Source of the DNA: Prunus persica
Lineage: Eukaryota > Streptophyta > Magnoliopsida > Rosales > Rosaceae
Assembly: GCF_000346465.2 (NCBI RefSeq)
Contig: NC_034014.1
Location: forward strand, 1,141,404 to 1,205,403
Length of the DNA: 64,000 bases
Direction of reading: 5' to 3'
Notes under the pieces: model-generated
The model's database searches: none
What the model was told of the DNA's origin: nothing
The model's input: the letters and a program-made list of their open reading frames with translations, nothing else
Translations under genes and position numbers: made by a program
Part shown: positions 11,399-26,371 of the stretch, piece by piece
How the letters are laid out: each line of letters starts with the position of its first letter
Position numbering within the stretch: the first letter of the stretch is position 1

Positions 11399-11948
11399 TA
11401 GGGGTGGGCATCTAAACCGAAGAACAGAAGAACCAAACCAAATTGGACTAGAAAAAAAGCAAAAAAATCATGTTGACCAAAAATTCAAATCCAATTCAAA
11501 AAATCAAACCGAACCGGTTCCCATTCCGGTTCTATACCCCAACAAATCAAACCAGGCCGAACCGGCCAAATTAAAAAATATATAATTTTAATATTTATTT
11601 ATATCTAATGCTATATTTTTAATATCATAACTAATATTTACCCAAGTTCAATTTCAAAACATCTCTATTTTCTAGCCTTAATATTTCTTTTTGTATGAAA
11701 TTGAATAATTTGTTAATTTTCAAGTCAAAATAAATAAATTTTCAGTTAAAATTTGTATAAAAAATAATTTGAAAAAATATATATAATCCGGTTCAAAATC
11801 GAACAGGACCAAAACCAATTCAACCTGAACCGGATGGATTTATAATTTTTTTTGTTAAAGTCGGACCAAACTGAACTAGATAAATAGTATCAAATTCGAT
11901 TCCAATTTGAAGCAAAAATCAGTCCAAACCGAATTGTGACCACCCCTA
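11399..11948. mobile_element. hAT-type MITE, 550 bp
   Basis: The termini TAGGGGTGGGCA and TGACCACCCCTA are inverted repeats. The element is flanked by a perfect 8-bp duplication GCTAACAT at 11391-11398 and 11949-11956, as made by hAT transposases. The interior is AT-rich with several CCGGTTC/GAACCGG pieces and does not encode a protein. Confidence 0.88.
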
Positions 11949-11956
11949 GCTAACAT

Positions 11957-12546
11957 TAATGGCTTGCATGTTTTGGTTCTTGATATGTCAAGATCAACAA
12001 TAATAGTGATAGAAGTCCTGTGTCATGTACCAGCAAAAGGACTTGATGCATAGAAATTAGATACTTTTCCTGCAATTCCACAGCCTTACGTTCGAAACAA
12101 TAATTCAAGCCTTTGTTCAGAAAAGGCTTGTCAAAATCCTGTGATGAGCCATTCATGAAATAAAGGAAGAGGTCCACACCGTCCTAAGGTCTCTTAAATC
12201 TCACCGGCTTTATTTCTTCTCTCCTGAAATATGAACCAGGGGAGCGGAATGCTATGGCATCCTTAGTTAGTAACTTCGCATATATTAGGCGCATTATACA
12301 CATAAAAAGATGTTTATTTTTTGTCAAATTCTCAAAGATATGGTAAAATACACATTTTTAAAATCAAACATATTAGACATGTATTATTCATGTACATACA
12401 TATTCCTCACGTTTAATTCACATATTTTATACTAATTTTTTTACTAATATTAAATTATTGAATAAAAAGACTATGCATTAAAAAAATTTAAATTTAAATA
12501 CTTAAAATATAATAAAATGGAGGATTTGTCATCGTATTGTTAAACT
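11957..12546. other. AT-rich intergenic DNA
   Basis: No gene, element end or conserved motif was recognised. Short open frames here are unsupported. Confidence 0.6.
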
Positions 12547-12775
12547 CGTTGGCTTTCTGTCCACTATCTTACTAATCTGTAAGTCAATGTTATTCTTCAT
12601 TGGGCTAGACCGTTGGCTTTCAGTCAAGTGTCTTACTAATTTGCAAGTCAATGTTATTTTTCATTGGGCTGGACCTGTTGACTTTTTGTCCAGTATTTTA
12701 CTAATTTACAAATCAATATTATTCTTCATTGGACTGGACCCGTTGGCTTTTTGTCTAGTATCTTACTAATCTTTT
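12547..12775. repeat. 64-65 bp tandem repeat, about 3.5 copies
   Basis: Units begin with CGTTGGCTTTCTGTCCA-like sequence at 12547, 12611, 12676 and 12741. Each contains AAGTCAATGTTATTCTTCAT and a TTGGGCTGGACC-like end. The array lies about 260 bp upstream of the CARA start codon. Confidence 0.85.
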
Positions 12776-12954
12776 CCTACTTCACCTTAATGTTAATTGA
12801 ACAAGTAAAAGTTATTTCTTGGTCTGAGTGGGGATAGCTTTTCTCTTTAGCCCAAAACAAATTCAGCAAGTGGAGTCATTCCGAGCATGGCCAAAAATGA
12901 GGGTCGAAACCCGAGTCCAACGTCCAAATGTAGGAGACCGAGTTGGAACCCGAA

Positions 12955-13037
12955 CCGGCTATAAGTATCATTTGTAGTCTCTGTTAGCTCTCTCTGAAAC
13001 TCAGACAAGAAGCAACTGCCGCAACAGAGAGAGGAGA
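12955..13037 (+). promoter_or_regulatory. Core promoter and 5' leader of CARA
   Basis: A TATA-like CTATAAGTATC lies at about 12958-12968, some 70-80 bases upstream of the ATG. A short CT/GA-rich leader (GCTCTCTCTGAAACTC, AGAGAGAGGAGA) follows. Assignment is by position and consensus only. Confidence 0.4.
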
Positions 13038-16555
<3,518 letters not shown>

Positions 16556-17533
16556 TGGATGGCATGTCTAAGGCGGCGAGGGTTCAATGGTGATATATAA
16601 ATCCAGCGTCTCTCTTGTCTATGGGATTAACATATGCGTGCTGTTGCAGAAAACTAGTTAGGAGTCTTCTTCCCTTTTTTCAGTCAAAATGTTGTCGGTG
16701 ACTGAAATTTTGAGATGAAGTTTTATAGAACAATTATTCTATATGCTTTGCAACCATACAAAATGGATCATAATTGTGTGTGCTTCAGGATCCATGAATA
16801 ACACTGCATTCTTGTTACTCTTGGATGATTGGTGTTCTGTCTAGAAGCCCTCTTCATGCATTCCACACGTGTGCTATTCCTCCTCTCATGTATGTGTGTA
16901 TAAGAACACAGACCAAGCGCGCAATAAGAAATAGGAAATTGGTGAAAGTATGAGAAAATGAAAAGAACAAAATCTGCAATACACATAGATAGTGTGGGTA
17001 CTTTTATATTTTTTGAAACCATGTCTCATCCTGGGAGATGCAGGGCAACCATACAAAAAATACAAGGCCTCTTTTTATATTTGAAAGTGGAAGCTATTGC
17101 CAGTTGTTACAAGTAGTTCAAGGAAAATTTTGGATTCATTTTTTCCCTATTAATTTGAATGAAATGACACTCAAAATCAATCAGTTGAAGTTATGTGCAA
17201 GCAAAGGTTTGGGTAGCCAAAATCTTGTGCCTATGTACGTTAATCCCATTTTCCTTGTTTCCTTTGTCTCTTCCAAGCATTTAATAGAAGAAAAGAAAAG
17301 GAAAAAAAAACAGTTAATAGATAAATATACCAAAGGAGACATAATGAAAAACAAAATAGAAAACTTCTCTATTTCTTTCAATGGAAGAAACCCTTTGAAC
17401 AATTAATGAAATATAAACATCAAAGTTACATGCTTCTCTTGTTGATTAGATAACCCTTAGAAAGGAAATTTTTTTTCCTAAGAAAGACTTTTGTGATTGA
17501 CTAAGAAAAATCAACTGAAACAAAGAAAAAGAG
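16556..17533. other. CARA 3' region and intergenic spacer
   Basis: Contains the CARA 3' untranslated region and AT-rich spacer between two convergent genes. No additional gene was recognised. Short open frames lack any family resemblance. Confidence 0.6.
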
Positions 17534-18192
17534 TCAACTTATTGAACCAGCAGACTTGTACCTGCAAAGAACTTTACACCTTAAAACCTTGTCCTGAACA
17601 TAAAACCCTGGCATTACCATAATCTTAACTCGGCTTGAACCATGCGATCTTTGTCTATCCATGAACATGTCTTCCATGTAATGTGGATCAAAGCTCCTAT
17701 TCTCTTCGACCCTCAAAATTCCTAGTGGTGGATTGAATGAAAATGCAAGCAAATGAAGCAACCAAATGCATTTGGTAGCGACAAAGAATGCTTGAAGAAC
17801 CTGCTCAGGCCATGGCCGAGTCCAATTTAGTGTTGTAATGATGCAACTCATCTTCTGATCACAAAACTTACTGAATTCCTCACAGTAATACTTTGTTCCC
17901 TTCCTTAACACTTCATTCCAGCTCAAATTTCTAAGCGCCACAAATGATGAAAACTGCGCTTGGCGAGCTTGTTGAGGGTCTAGAAGCTTTGGTGAGCCAT
18001 TCTTCTGAAACACACAGTTTTCAAAGTCTTGGTAGAGTGACTGGTTTATGATGGCTTCCAAATGGTACAAAACTGCCTTGGAGTACTTGGAACTTAATGA
18101 CAATTTAAATGGTTGGAGAAGCATATTCAAATTGTCCACCAGGGTGTTATCTGTTACTTCAATTTGTGCTACAAGGATCTTGCAGAATTGTT
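17534..18192 (-). CDS. IRKI/GIL1-like protein (DUF641 family), C-terminal part, cut by assembly gap
   Basis: An uninterrupted frame runs from the gap edge to a TGA at 17534-17536. It contains WLLHLLAFSFNPPLGILRVE, SFDPHYMEDMFMDRQRS and VKIMVMPGFYVQDKVLRCKV, which are characteristic of the C-terminal region of plant GIL1/IRK-interacting proteins. The motifs resemble IRKI more than GIL1. The family is linked to receptor-kinase interaction or gravitropism-related signalling; a specific role here cannot be told. The N-terminal half, including the start codon, lies in or beyond the 100-N gap. The frame apparently continuing across the Ns is meaningless because the gap length is arbitrary. Confidence 0.85.
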
Positions 18193-18292
18193 NNNNNNNN
18201 NNNNNNNNNNNNNNNNNNNNNNNNNNNNNNNNNNNNNNNNNNNNNNNNNNNNNNNNNNNNNNNNNNNNNNNNNNNNNNNNNNNNNNNNNNNN
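18193..18292. other. Assembly gap (100 N)
   Basis: Exactly 100 Ns, a conventional placeholder for a gap of unknown size. It removes the 5' part of the DUF641 gene. Confidence 0.99.
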
Positions 18293-18458
18293 AGAACAGA
18301 GCAGAGCATATACAACCAGGGGGTAGAACAAAGCAAGAGCTGTGAATTTGTTCAAGGAGAGAAAATAACAAAGAGCGTTAACAAGTGGGTATACAACGCT
18401 TGGATTTGATTTGCAGAGAGGAAAATCATATCTGCCGTAGAATCTTGGAAAACCAGAG

Positions 18459-18500
<42 letters not shown>

Positions 18501-18588
18501 TGGGGAGGGAGGGGTAAGCCTAAGGGCTAAAGCCAATGAGCTTTTGTCTTGGTTCTTAATGGATTTGGTGGAATGAGAGCATGTGAAG

Positions 18589-18623
<35 letters not shown>

Positions 18624-18780
18624 GGGGGGGGGGGGGGGGAATTTTCCAAAGTGGTGTTTATATAAAGGCAAAAAAACCAAAAGCCCCCCTTTTTTTTAAA
18701 AAAACCCGGGACCCACCACTGGGGGGGGGGACTCCCCGTGAACCCTTGAAAAGTTTTTTGGGGGTGATATTTAAAAAATG
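18293..18780. repeat. GA microsatellites and poly-G tract beside the gap, low sequence quality
   Basis: Two GA runs (about 18463-18498 and 18593-18612) are followed by an unbroken G tract of about 27 bases. Further homopolymers (GGGGGGGGGG near 18722, CCCCCCCCCC near 18785) follow. The pattern suggests sequencing or assembly artefact at a gap edge rather than real biology. The upstream part of the DUF641 gene might lie here, but no exon was recognised. Confidence 0.7.
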
Positions 18781-21700
18781 TTTTCCCCCCCCCCTATCAA
18801 AATTTTCAAAATGATGGACATGCCCACTTTAATTCTGAAAATCCTCTATGTAATCATAGCAATTGTTGTTGGTCTCTCAAAGTTCATATGCATATCGATT
18901 GCACATGCTTCTTTTCTTTCAAAAGGTCAAGGAATTCAAATTGGGTTGAAAAAACCTTTTTTCTGGGTGTGGTGGAGTTAGTTTTTGTTTTTCTTATACG
19001 AGGCATACTGAGAGAGAAGGAATTTGACACAGAATCTCGAGTGTAGGGGTGATTACTCTTTAATCACTTGAGCTACATGCCTTTTGCTAGTGGAATTAGT
19101 TCATGAGTGGAGGATAGTTTGGTCTATGCGAAACAATTTCTGAGCTGTCCAAGGGCCGAAAGGGAGTAGGGGAATGGGGACAGAAAATATCCAAAACCTT
19201 CCAAACACTCATTGTCTTGCTTTTCTGTAATGAGTGAATCTTGTAAAGCCTGGTGGTGCTACAGCGGGGACCAAATGGGTCTTCCTCCTCCTCCCCCTTC
19301 ATTACCAGTAGATTTACCAAACTGCCCATGCTCCATTTCAATGTTGTTGGACGTCATGGGCATTGGGCATGGAGGAAGAAAAGCTAATGCCTTGATCTTT
19401 TTGTATTTTGGAAAAAAGGAATTCCATGTAGGTTTTAGGAAATTTGTAACGTTGAGTTCGATGTTTCATGTAAGTGCTTTTGTTAAAGAATAATATTTTT
19501 TAGTGAGATTAACTTTCTGATCACCAACCACCCACCCAAAAGCTAGTGTGGTTTGTCAACCTCCACACATGCAAAAAGTGTTTTCTTCCTTTCTTTAATC
19601 CACTTAATTAGTTTCAGAATTACTGCTAAATCAATCACAAAGTAATCTTTCTCGAAAATAAATACGTGGAAACAAATGTTTTTAAGCACACAATAAAATC
19701 TGCAAATCTTGGAGTGGGAGCAGGTGGATAGCTACACTTCGATGATAAATTGTCGAATTAGTTTCTAGGTTATCTAACATGACAAGTTAAACAAGGTGGG
19801 TTTGAATTAATTAAAACTTGACACATGCCGTTGATTGGCATCCCTATGAGTACAATGTGGTGTGACAAAATCCAACATGGTAAAGACATGATAGGACTTA
19901 TGAGATGAAGTAGTTACGTATAAAATTTAAAAGTGGTAGATATAAAGGCGATGGCTCTTAATCAATTAGTTTTTGACATAAATGGTATTTTACTTTTCAA
20001 TATTGGAAAATGTTTGGAGTTTTCAATAGAGGAGCTCGACTCTTATCTTCCTTTTCTTCTAAATTGAAGAAAAATAACGATGTACGGGTCATATAAGAAG
20101 TGAATAAATAGATTGATTGATTGCTTATAAATATCTTAGGGTTAAAATGATCAGTATTAGCTCATATATTATTCTCCTTTAATGAGCTAATATGACATTT
20201 TACCCTCTTTACATAATAGAACTCGTACCATCATGTTGCCCCCAACATAAGTTTGTAGTTCGTACTTTACATAATATGACATTTTACCCTCTTACATAAT
20301 AGAACCTTAGAAACATTGTTCCATTGGCTGGGTGAGTACAACCTTATATTAGATTCTAACTCTTGATTGGGGAGAAGAATATCTATAACGGGTATGCTTT
20401 TGTGGTGGTATATATTCTAAGCCAATCACAAATGCATAATAATATTCGATTGTCTTTAAATACCGACAGAGTATTATTCCCCGTGTACGTAAGTTTTTCT
20501 CAATATTGTGGGATACAGTCTCTTTTTCTCCCAAAGCCAGCTAGCATTGAGTGAAAGAAACAAAGAGAGCTCGCCTTTGGTCTCTTTCACCCTGCGCCAG
20601 AAGGAATATAACAACAACAGCTAATTAAAGATGCAACCAAGTACTCCAAGCAACAAGTATACAGCAAACATTATTGCAGCCAAATGCCCACCACAATCTA
20701 AAAACCTCCAGAGGCTCTCTATCACTTTGTGCAATGTGCATACATACATATATATATATATATATATTCTTATTCTTTTCACAAAGTTGTTAAAGCAAGC
20801 AGCAGGCCGCCTCCTCGTATGATGCTTGGATTTTGTCCTGTTTTGGTTGTTTGATCCTAGTAAAAGCGGATTCGAGTATATCACCTTAATTGTTTTTTTC
20901 TTAATTTGATCATACACCAATACTTTATAAACCAAGCCTTATATATTTATATGAATATTTCTTTTTCTCAAAGAGGGAGAATGGAAAACTCACACATACG
21001 GTTTGAACTCAGGACCACTTAAGAGTACATCAAAGGCCTTGATCAATCCAACAAACACCCCATTAGTTAGCAATAACATTATAGCAAGTTAGCAACCACA
21101 CTATGTATATATGCATCGTATTTATTATTAATCTTCTTTGTGGGGATCCACGTTGTTCTTTCTGTTGTTGTAGTTCCTGTGAAACAAATTAAGCTACGTT
21201 TGCACTTGTTGTTTTGTTTCTTTTTCTTGTTATAATGTTTATATAATATTTATACACTTTTTCTTATTTGTCTGTATAGCTGTCTTCATGCATGCCTTAT
21301 AGTTGATTTTGATTGCCTTGTCAATATCGTTCATTGTTTTCATACAAGTTGATGAGGCATTGCTGCCTGCTACCAATTACCTTTGCAATCAAATCACCTT
21401 AATTACTTTAGGTTAAGGAAATGATTAAGAATTAATCTGACCTATTAGCATGTTTCTAAATTGAATCTTTTTAGAGCCTTTATTTATACTAAAGTAAGCA
21501 TTGTCTTTTCCAAAGTTTGAAACTTTTTTCAGTCTGTCAAACACAACTTGATCCTCTCTATATCTCAACTATTAATGATTATAAAAGATAATTTGCTTGA
21601 ATTAATAATTAAAGAGTATTTTAGAAATAATGGTGAGTGAAAAGATAGAATTGTGTTTTTCTAAATTTACATGGTGGGTGAGGAAATAGGACGATGAGTG

Positions 21701-22800
21701 AAAATAGTAGCACTCTTTTCAAATTCTATTTTGGGAGAAAAATTGACTTAGTATTCAGTTAGTATAGGGTAGATAGGGCAGGTAGCAGCCCTTGTGTTTC
21801 ATTAGGGTCATATGCAAAAATGTCAATTATGATTCAAGTGCTAATTAAGTGGTAGATTAGATTAGTTCAGGAGAGTTAGTAAAACAACATGTCAATGATG
21901 TCATAGTCTTAATTCTTGAATATTGACCCCTGAATTAGACACTCTTGTCTGCTTATTATGTATAAAGTGATCTAAAAGGTCAGCACAATTTCTTCAGAGT
22001 TTTACCAACTTTTCAGCCCTTTTTCTATAAAGTTGGTTAATTTGGTAGCTTAATTGGGCAACTTTCTGCTTCTTTTTTGCTTCTAAAGCGACGTGTCAAT
22101 GTCCTACTGCATACCAATTAGCCTCTCCTATATATGTTTAACATGAAATAATATATATTTATGTTACATTAATTCAACATTTTCTCCACTAATTCAGTAC
22201 AAAAAGGCTAACTTGGAATTTGTGGAAGCTCTCACATCTTTCTAAGGAACTTTCCATTTGTTAAGCCAGTGAGGTTGCTTCAAAAAGCAAGAGAAGACAA
22301 GTTGTGGAGGAGGAGGCTTCCTTGTTTGTTAGTCTTTCGAAGATGGACGGAAACTAAAACGAAATGAGTATTATTACATGTGACGGTAACACTACGTATA
22401 ATATTGATATAATAATCAGTAATGAAAGAGAAGTATTTATGCAGTCGATCTCATTCAGTGTGGAAAAGGATATAATCATGATAATGTAGCCATCAACAAG
22501 TAATTACAATCATGTTTTGACAATGTATGATTAAAGAGAAAAGAAGAAACTAATCTGGTTGAGAATAAGTAACCAAATATTTTCCTTCCCCCGGTTTGGG
22601 TAAAATTGTAACCGCACATGTTCAATTGAATCCATCTCCTTATTCCCTTTACAAATTTGGGTCTAGTCAATTTCAGTTTAAAAGAAGCCCAAATTTCAAA
22701 TTTTCAATTGGAAGAAAGCCCAAATTTATTTATTTTTGAAAGGAAGCCCAACTTTCATTGAGCCGGGAACTTAAAAATCGAAAGGGGGAGTGAAATATAT
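18781..22800. other. Four-kilobase AT-rich intergenic region
   Basis: No convincing gene on either strand. A direct repeat around ATGACATTTTACCCTCTT occurs near 20190 and 20277, both followed by ACATAATAGAAC. A short (TA)n run lies at 20748-20766. Several short open frames carry no family motif. Confidence 0.6.
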
Positions 22801-22818
22801 CATTGCCGCTATAACAAA

Positions 22819-22990
22819 CCAATTCTATTGGTCCATTTGAAGAGCACGCGGATTGCTATCCCCTCCACACAACAACAAAGAATATCAGCCGTCGATCAAA
22901 TAAGTATCAACGCTCAATCTTCACTCATCCAAAATTTTAGAAAAATTTCACCAAAAATTTCAAACTCCCCGCTTACTCACTCTATAAATA
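22819..22990 (+). promoter_or_regulatory. Histone H3 gene promoter
   Basis: Upstream of the H3 gene are a CCAAT box (22819-22823), an octamer-like CGCGGATT (22847-22854; the plant histone octamer is CGCGGATC), a CCGTCGATCA motif (22889-22898) and a TATA box CTATAAATA (22982-22990). The octamer and CCGTCG-type motifs are known elements of plant replication-dependent histone promoters that drive S-phase expression. Function here is inferred from motif and spacing. Confidence 0.75.
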
Positions 22991-23054
22991 AAACCCAACA
23001 AAACTTCCCCAAATCACAAGTTCATATAATACTCATCTCTCAATTTCCCACTAG

Positions 23055-23504
<450 letters not shown>

Positions 23505-23941
23505 AATCCCCAAATCTGTTGTTTTGCTTTTGGTAGTTTGTAGTGGGTTTAGGGTTAGGGTTTATTTATGATTATGTTAAGAAATGTGGTTCCAATTGGT
23601 CATGAATTTGCGCTGGGCGCGAAGTTGTATATCTCTTTACTTTTGGAAATGAATATTTGCAGTTGATTATATATAAAATTGCTATGTGGTTTTCAGGTTG
23701 CAATTGCAATTCCATTGCAAATCAAATTGGGATTTGGCTAGACAAATACAATTGCAATTTTTCTTACAAAATCTTAGATACATATAAAAAGGCAAAAGGA
23801 ACAAGATGAGAGATTTTCTCTGAAAATTCAGATGCAGCGAACACATGCAGTGATGGGGGAAAAGCTTGAAATGACCTTGATAGTTTTTGGGATACCTTTA
23901 GCTTTTGCTTTGGCTTTGATACAAAGATAAGAAAGATGGTT
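23505..23941. other. H3 3' flank and spacer to the receptor kinase gene
   Basis: Contains the H3 3' untranslated region (with GGGTTTAGGGTTAGGGTTTA) and spacer between two convergently transcribed genes. The whole stretch is repeated, with small indels, at 43820-44294. Confidence 0.7.
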
Positions 23942-26371
23942 TCAGGCTGAACTGGTGTATGACGAAGGACATGGTGGAGCATGCACTTCCACTACTCCTT
24001 CAAGCATCTGCACAACCTTCCTCATAGTCGGCCGAAGAGACGGGTCTTCTTGGATGCACCAAATAGCAACCATCACACTCTTTTCCAGATTCTTTTTATC
24101 ATGCAAAGCCTCAGTTTCGTGATCTAGAACAGCATCTATTTTTCCTTCTTGGTAGCAATCATAAACCCAATTGGTTAAAATCGCTTTCCCTTCGCAGTTA
24201 TTTTCCACATCGACGCTTCTCCTACAGCAGATGATCTCTAGTAGTACAACACCAAAGCTATACACATCAACTTTGGTAGTGATTGGCATGTTCCTAAACC
24301 ACTCGGGTGCAACATACCCTTTTGTTCCTCGGATGGCAGTATGAGTGTGGCTCTGATTCATCATCAAAAGCTTTGCCAATCCGAAATCAGCGATCCGGGC
24401 AGTGCAATTATCGTCCAGAAGTATGTTCTGAGGCTTTATATCGCAATGGATAATTGGGGTGCTGCACTCTTCATGCAAGTACTCAAGTCCTTTGGCAATT
24501 CCAAAAGCAATTTTGATTCGTTGCCCCCAACTTGGTTTCACATCAGCAAAAAGGAAGCTTGCTAATGTGCCATTGCTCAAGAGTTCATATACTAGTAAAC
24601 GTTGTTGTCCCTCGTCACAATATCCGAGCAGACGTACCAGATTCTTGTGATGTGTCTTCCCAATTACATTCACTTCTGCCTTGAATTCCTCATCACCATC
24701 TTGTTTCACGCAGCGTAGCTTCTTCACTGCCACTTGGACTTGAGAACCATTTTGTATTATTCCTTTGTAAACTACCCCAAAAGTACCCCTTCCTAATTCT
24801 TCCGTGAATCCATTTGTAGCTTCCTGAAGCTCTTGGTAACTAAAAGGACGCAAATTTATGTTCAAACCACTTTGCATAATCCTGACCTGTTTCTTCTGAA
24901 AAGTGAAGTATAGTCCAAGAGAAAATGCAGCAGCAATTAGAACAAGACAAACCACGAGAGCGGTAGCCGAAATCACCGGTCGTACACCCAAGAAAGTGGT
25001 CTGCTTATTCTTCTTATCATCTGGACTTGGCGATGGAGGGACTGGTAGAGTTGAATTGTCCTTCCTGAATTTGATGTAGGCCGTTGCATGTAGACTGTTA
25101 TCCGCTCTCCCATATGAGAGGGGCAACTCCTTTTTCCAACAGGTTCGATTGCTGTAAATAGCAACACCACATAAACAATCTTGAATGCAGGACTCTCTGC
25201 AATTGTCTGCAGTAAATTCCTCTGAACGATTATACTCTGAGGTTCGCCAATCAGTATTTGTTAGCTCCTGAACATCATATTTTTCTTCTTCACAGTTTTT
25301 TCCGAAATCGGGTTCGCAGATTCCGTATAGGTCATTTGGATCATGCAAAGAGAACCCTCTTGGGCATTCACATTTTGGCCTCTTATCTGCTGGACTGAAT
25401 GTGCAGATACTATTGAGTCCACAAACCCCAGGACCTTTATCAGCATCAATATCCAGGCAAATATTTTCTGGCAGTGACCAAAGAGGTTCCCAGCTTGCAT
25501 TGCCAGAAAAAGTCTTTGGGTGAACATACTGAGCAAAAACCCCATCAAAGTTAAGAGTTGCTCTAGTATAATAGGCCATTGCTGAGACCCTAGTATTTCC
25601 CAATGCGAATTTTCCACCATTCTCTCTCAGGACATATATGTAGCCTGAGTCATTAAAAACCAACTGTTTACCTTCACTTCCTGGCACTGTCCCCTTGGTA
25701 GTGGCGCTTACATAGTACGGTCTGTTAGTAGACCCCGTTGTGAAGTTTACGGAGTTGAGCAGCAGGTTCCCGTCTGGCTGCAACTGTAGCTGGAACCGTC
25801 CGTTGGAATAGTTAGTCTCCGATTGTCGAGAAGCAAGGTTTCCTTCTCTTTCAATTATCTGTCCAGGCAATATAGTATCAGTAGGATTCTTGAAAGACTC
25901 CCACAACTTCTTTGAACTGTCATCTTCAAGAACAAAGTTGCCGGTATCATTGAAAACCCCATTGGCAACAACACCAACTATGTTTTCAGATTTCCATAAC
26001 TCTTCGCCTCGAGGACGTGTGAGCACTAGTCCACTGTGAGCAGTCAAATTCACAGTTGATCCCAGAGGTGCAGCAGGTGCACCTACAGGGTTATTATTTG
26101 CATACCAAACTATGGTTCTGTTCGGTATTTTGGCATACCATATTGAAAGCAAGAAAAGATCATTGTTTCCAAGTGGCCGAAATCCAAAGGCAAAATCACC
26201 TGATGGAGAAAGCCATGATGAGGAGGAGTTTCCTTCTGCAGTTGCAGTAAGATAAGCACCAACTGCTATGCTACCATTAGTTTGGGAAAGCACTAGAATT
26301 GGTTGTAGAAACAATGAGGACAGCAGAAGCAGCTGTGCAGTAAAAGCCACATTTCCATTTTCTAACACCAA
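23942..26371 (-). CDS. G-type lectin S-receptor-like Ser/Thr kinase (LECRK type), copy A, start codon displaced
   Basis: An intronless frame of about 800 codons without internal stop. In order it has a hydrophobic signal peptide, a bulb-type lectin domain (WLSPSGDFAFGF), a cysteine-rich EGF/S-locus part (CGLNSICTF, CECPRGFSL), a PAN-like Cys cluster (CRESCIQDCLCGVAIY), one transmembrane helix (ISATALVVCLVLIAAAFSLG), and a kinase domain. The kinase has the Gly loop GRGTFGVVYKG, VAVKKL, HCDIKPQNILLD and DFGLAKLL. HCD in place of HRD marks it as a non-RD kinase, common among immune receptors. Ligand and role are unknown. Compared with copies C and D, an extra CA at about 26350 (plus strand) shifts the ancestral ATGs (26358 and 26352) out of frame. 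The first in-frame codon usable as a start is a TTG at 26371. Translation is therefore doubtful unless an upstream exon exists. Confidence 0.9.
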   Translation of the reverse strand: MVLENGNVAFTAQLLLLSSLFLQPILVLSQTNGSIAVGAYLTATAEGNSSSSWLSPSGDFAFGFRPLGNNDLFLLSIWYAKIPNRTIVWYANNNPVGAPAAPLGSTVNLTAHSGLVLTRPRGEELWKSENIVGVVANGVFNDTGNFVLEDDSSKKLWESFKNPTDTILPGQIIEREGNLASRQSETNYSNGRFQLQLQPDGNLLLNSVNFTTGSTNRPYYVSATTKGTVPGSEGKQLVFNDSGYIYVLRENGGKFALGNTRVSAMAYYTRATLNFDGVFAQYVHPKTFSGNASWEPLWSLPENICLDIDADKGPGVCGLNSICTFSPADKRPKCECPRGFSLHDPNDLYGICEPDFGKNCEEEKYDVQELTNTDWRTSEYNRSEEFTADNCRESCIQDCLCGVAIYSNRTCWKKELPLSYGRADNSLHATAYIKFRKDNSTLPVPPSPSPDDKKNKQTTFLGVRPVISATALVVCLVLIAAAFSLGLYFTFQKKQVRIMQSGLNINLRPFSYQELQEATNGFTEELGRGTFGVVYKGIIQNGSQVQVAVKKLRCVKQDGDEEFKAEVNVIGKTHHKNLVRLLGYCDEGQQRLLVYELLSNGTLASFLFADVKPSWGQRIKIAFGIAKGLEYLHEECSTPIIHCDIKPQNILLDDNCTARIADFGLAKLLMMNQSHTHTAIRGTKGYVAPEWFRNMPITTKVDVYSFGVVLLEIICCRRSVDVENNCEGKAILTNWVYDCYQEGKIDAVLDHETEALHDKKNLEKSVMVAIWCIQEDPSLRPTMRKVVQMLEGVVEVHAPPCPSSYTSSA

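Noticed and set aside
18159..18355. Open frames running through the N gap
   Set aside because: Ns translate as X and the gap length is arbitrary, so continuity across it has no meaning.
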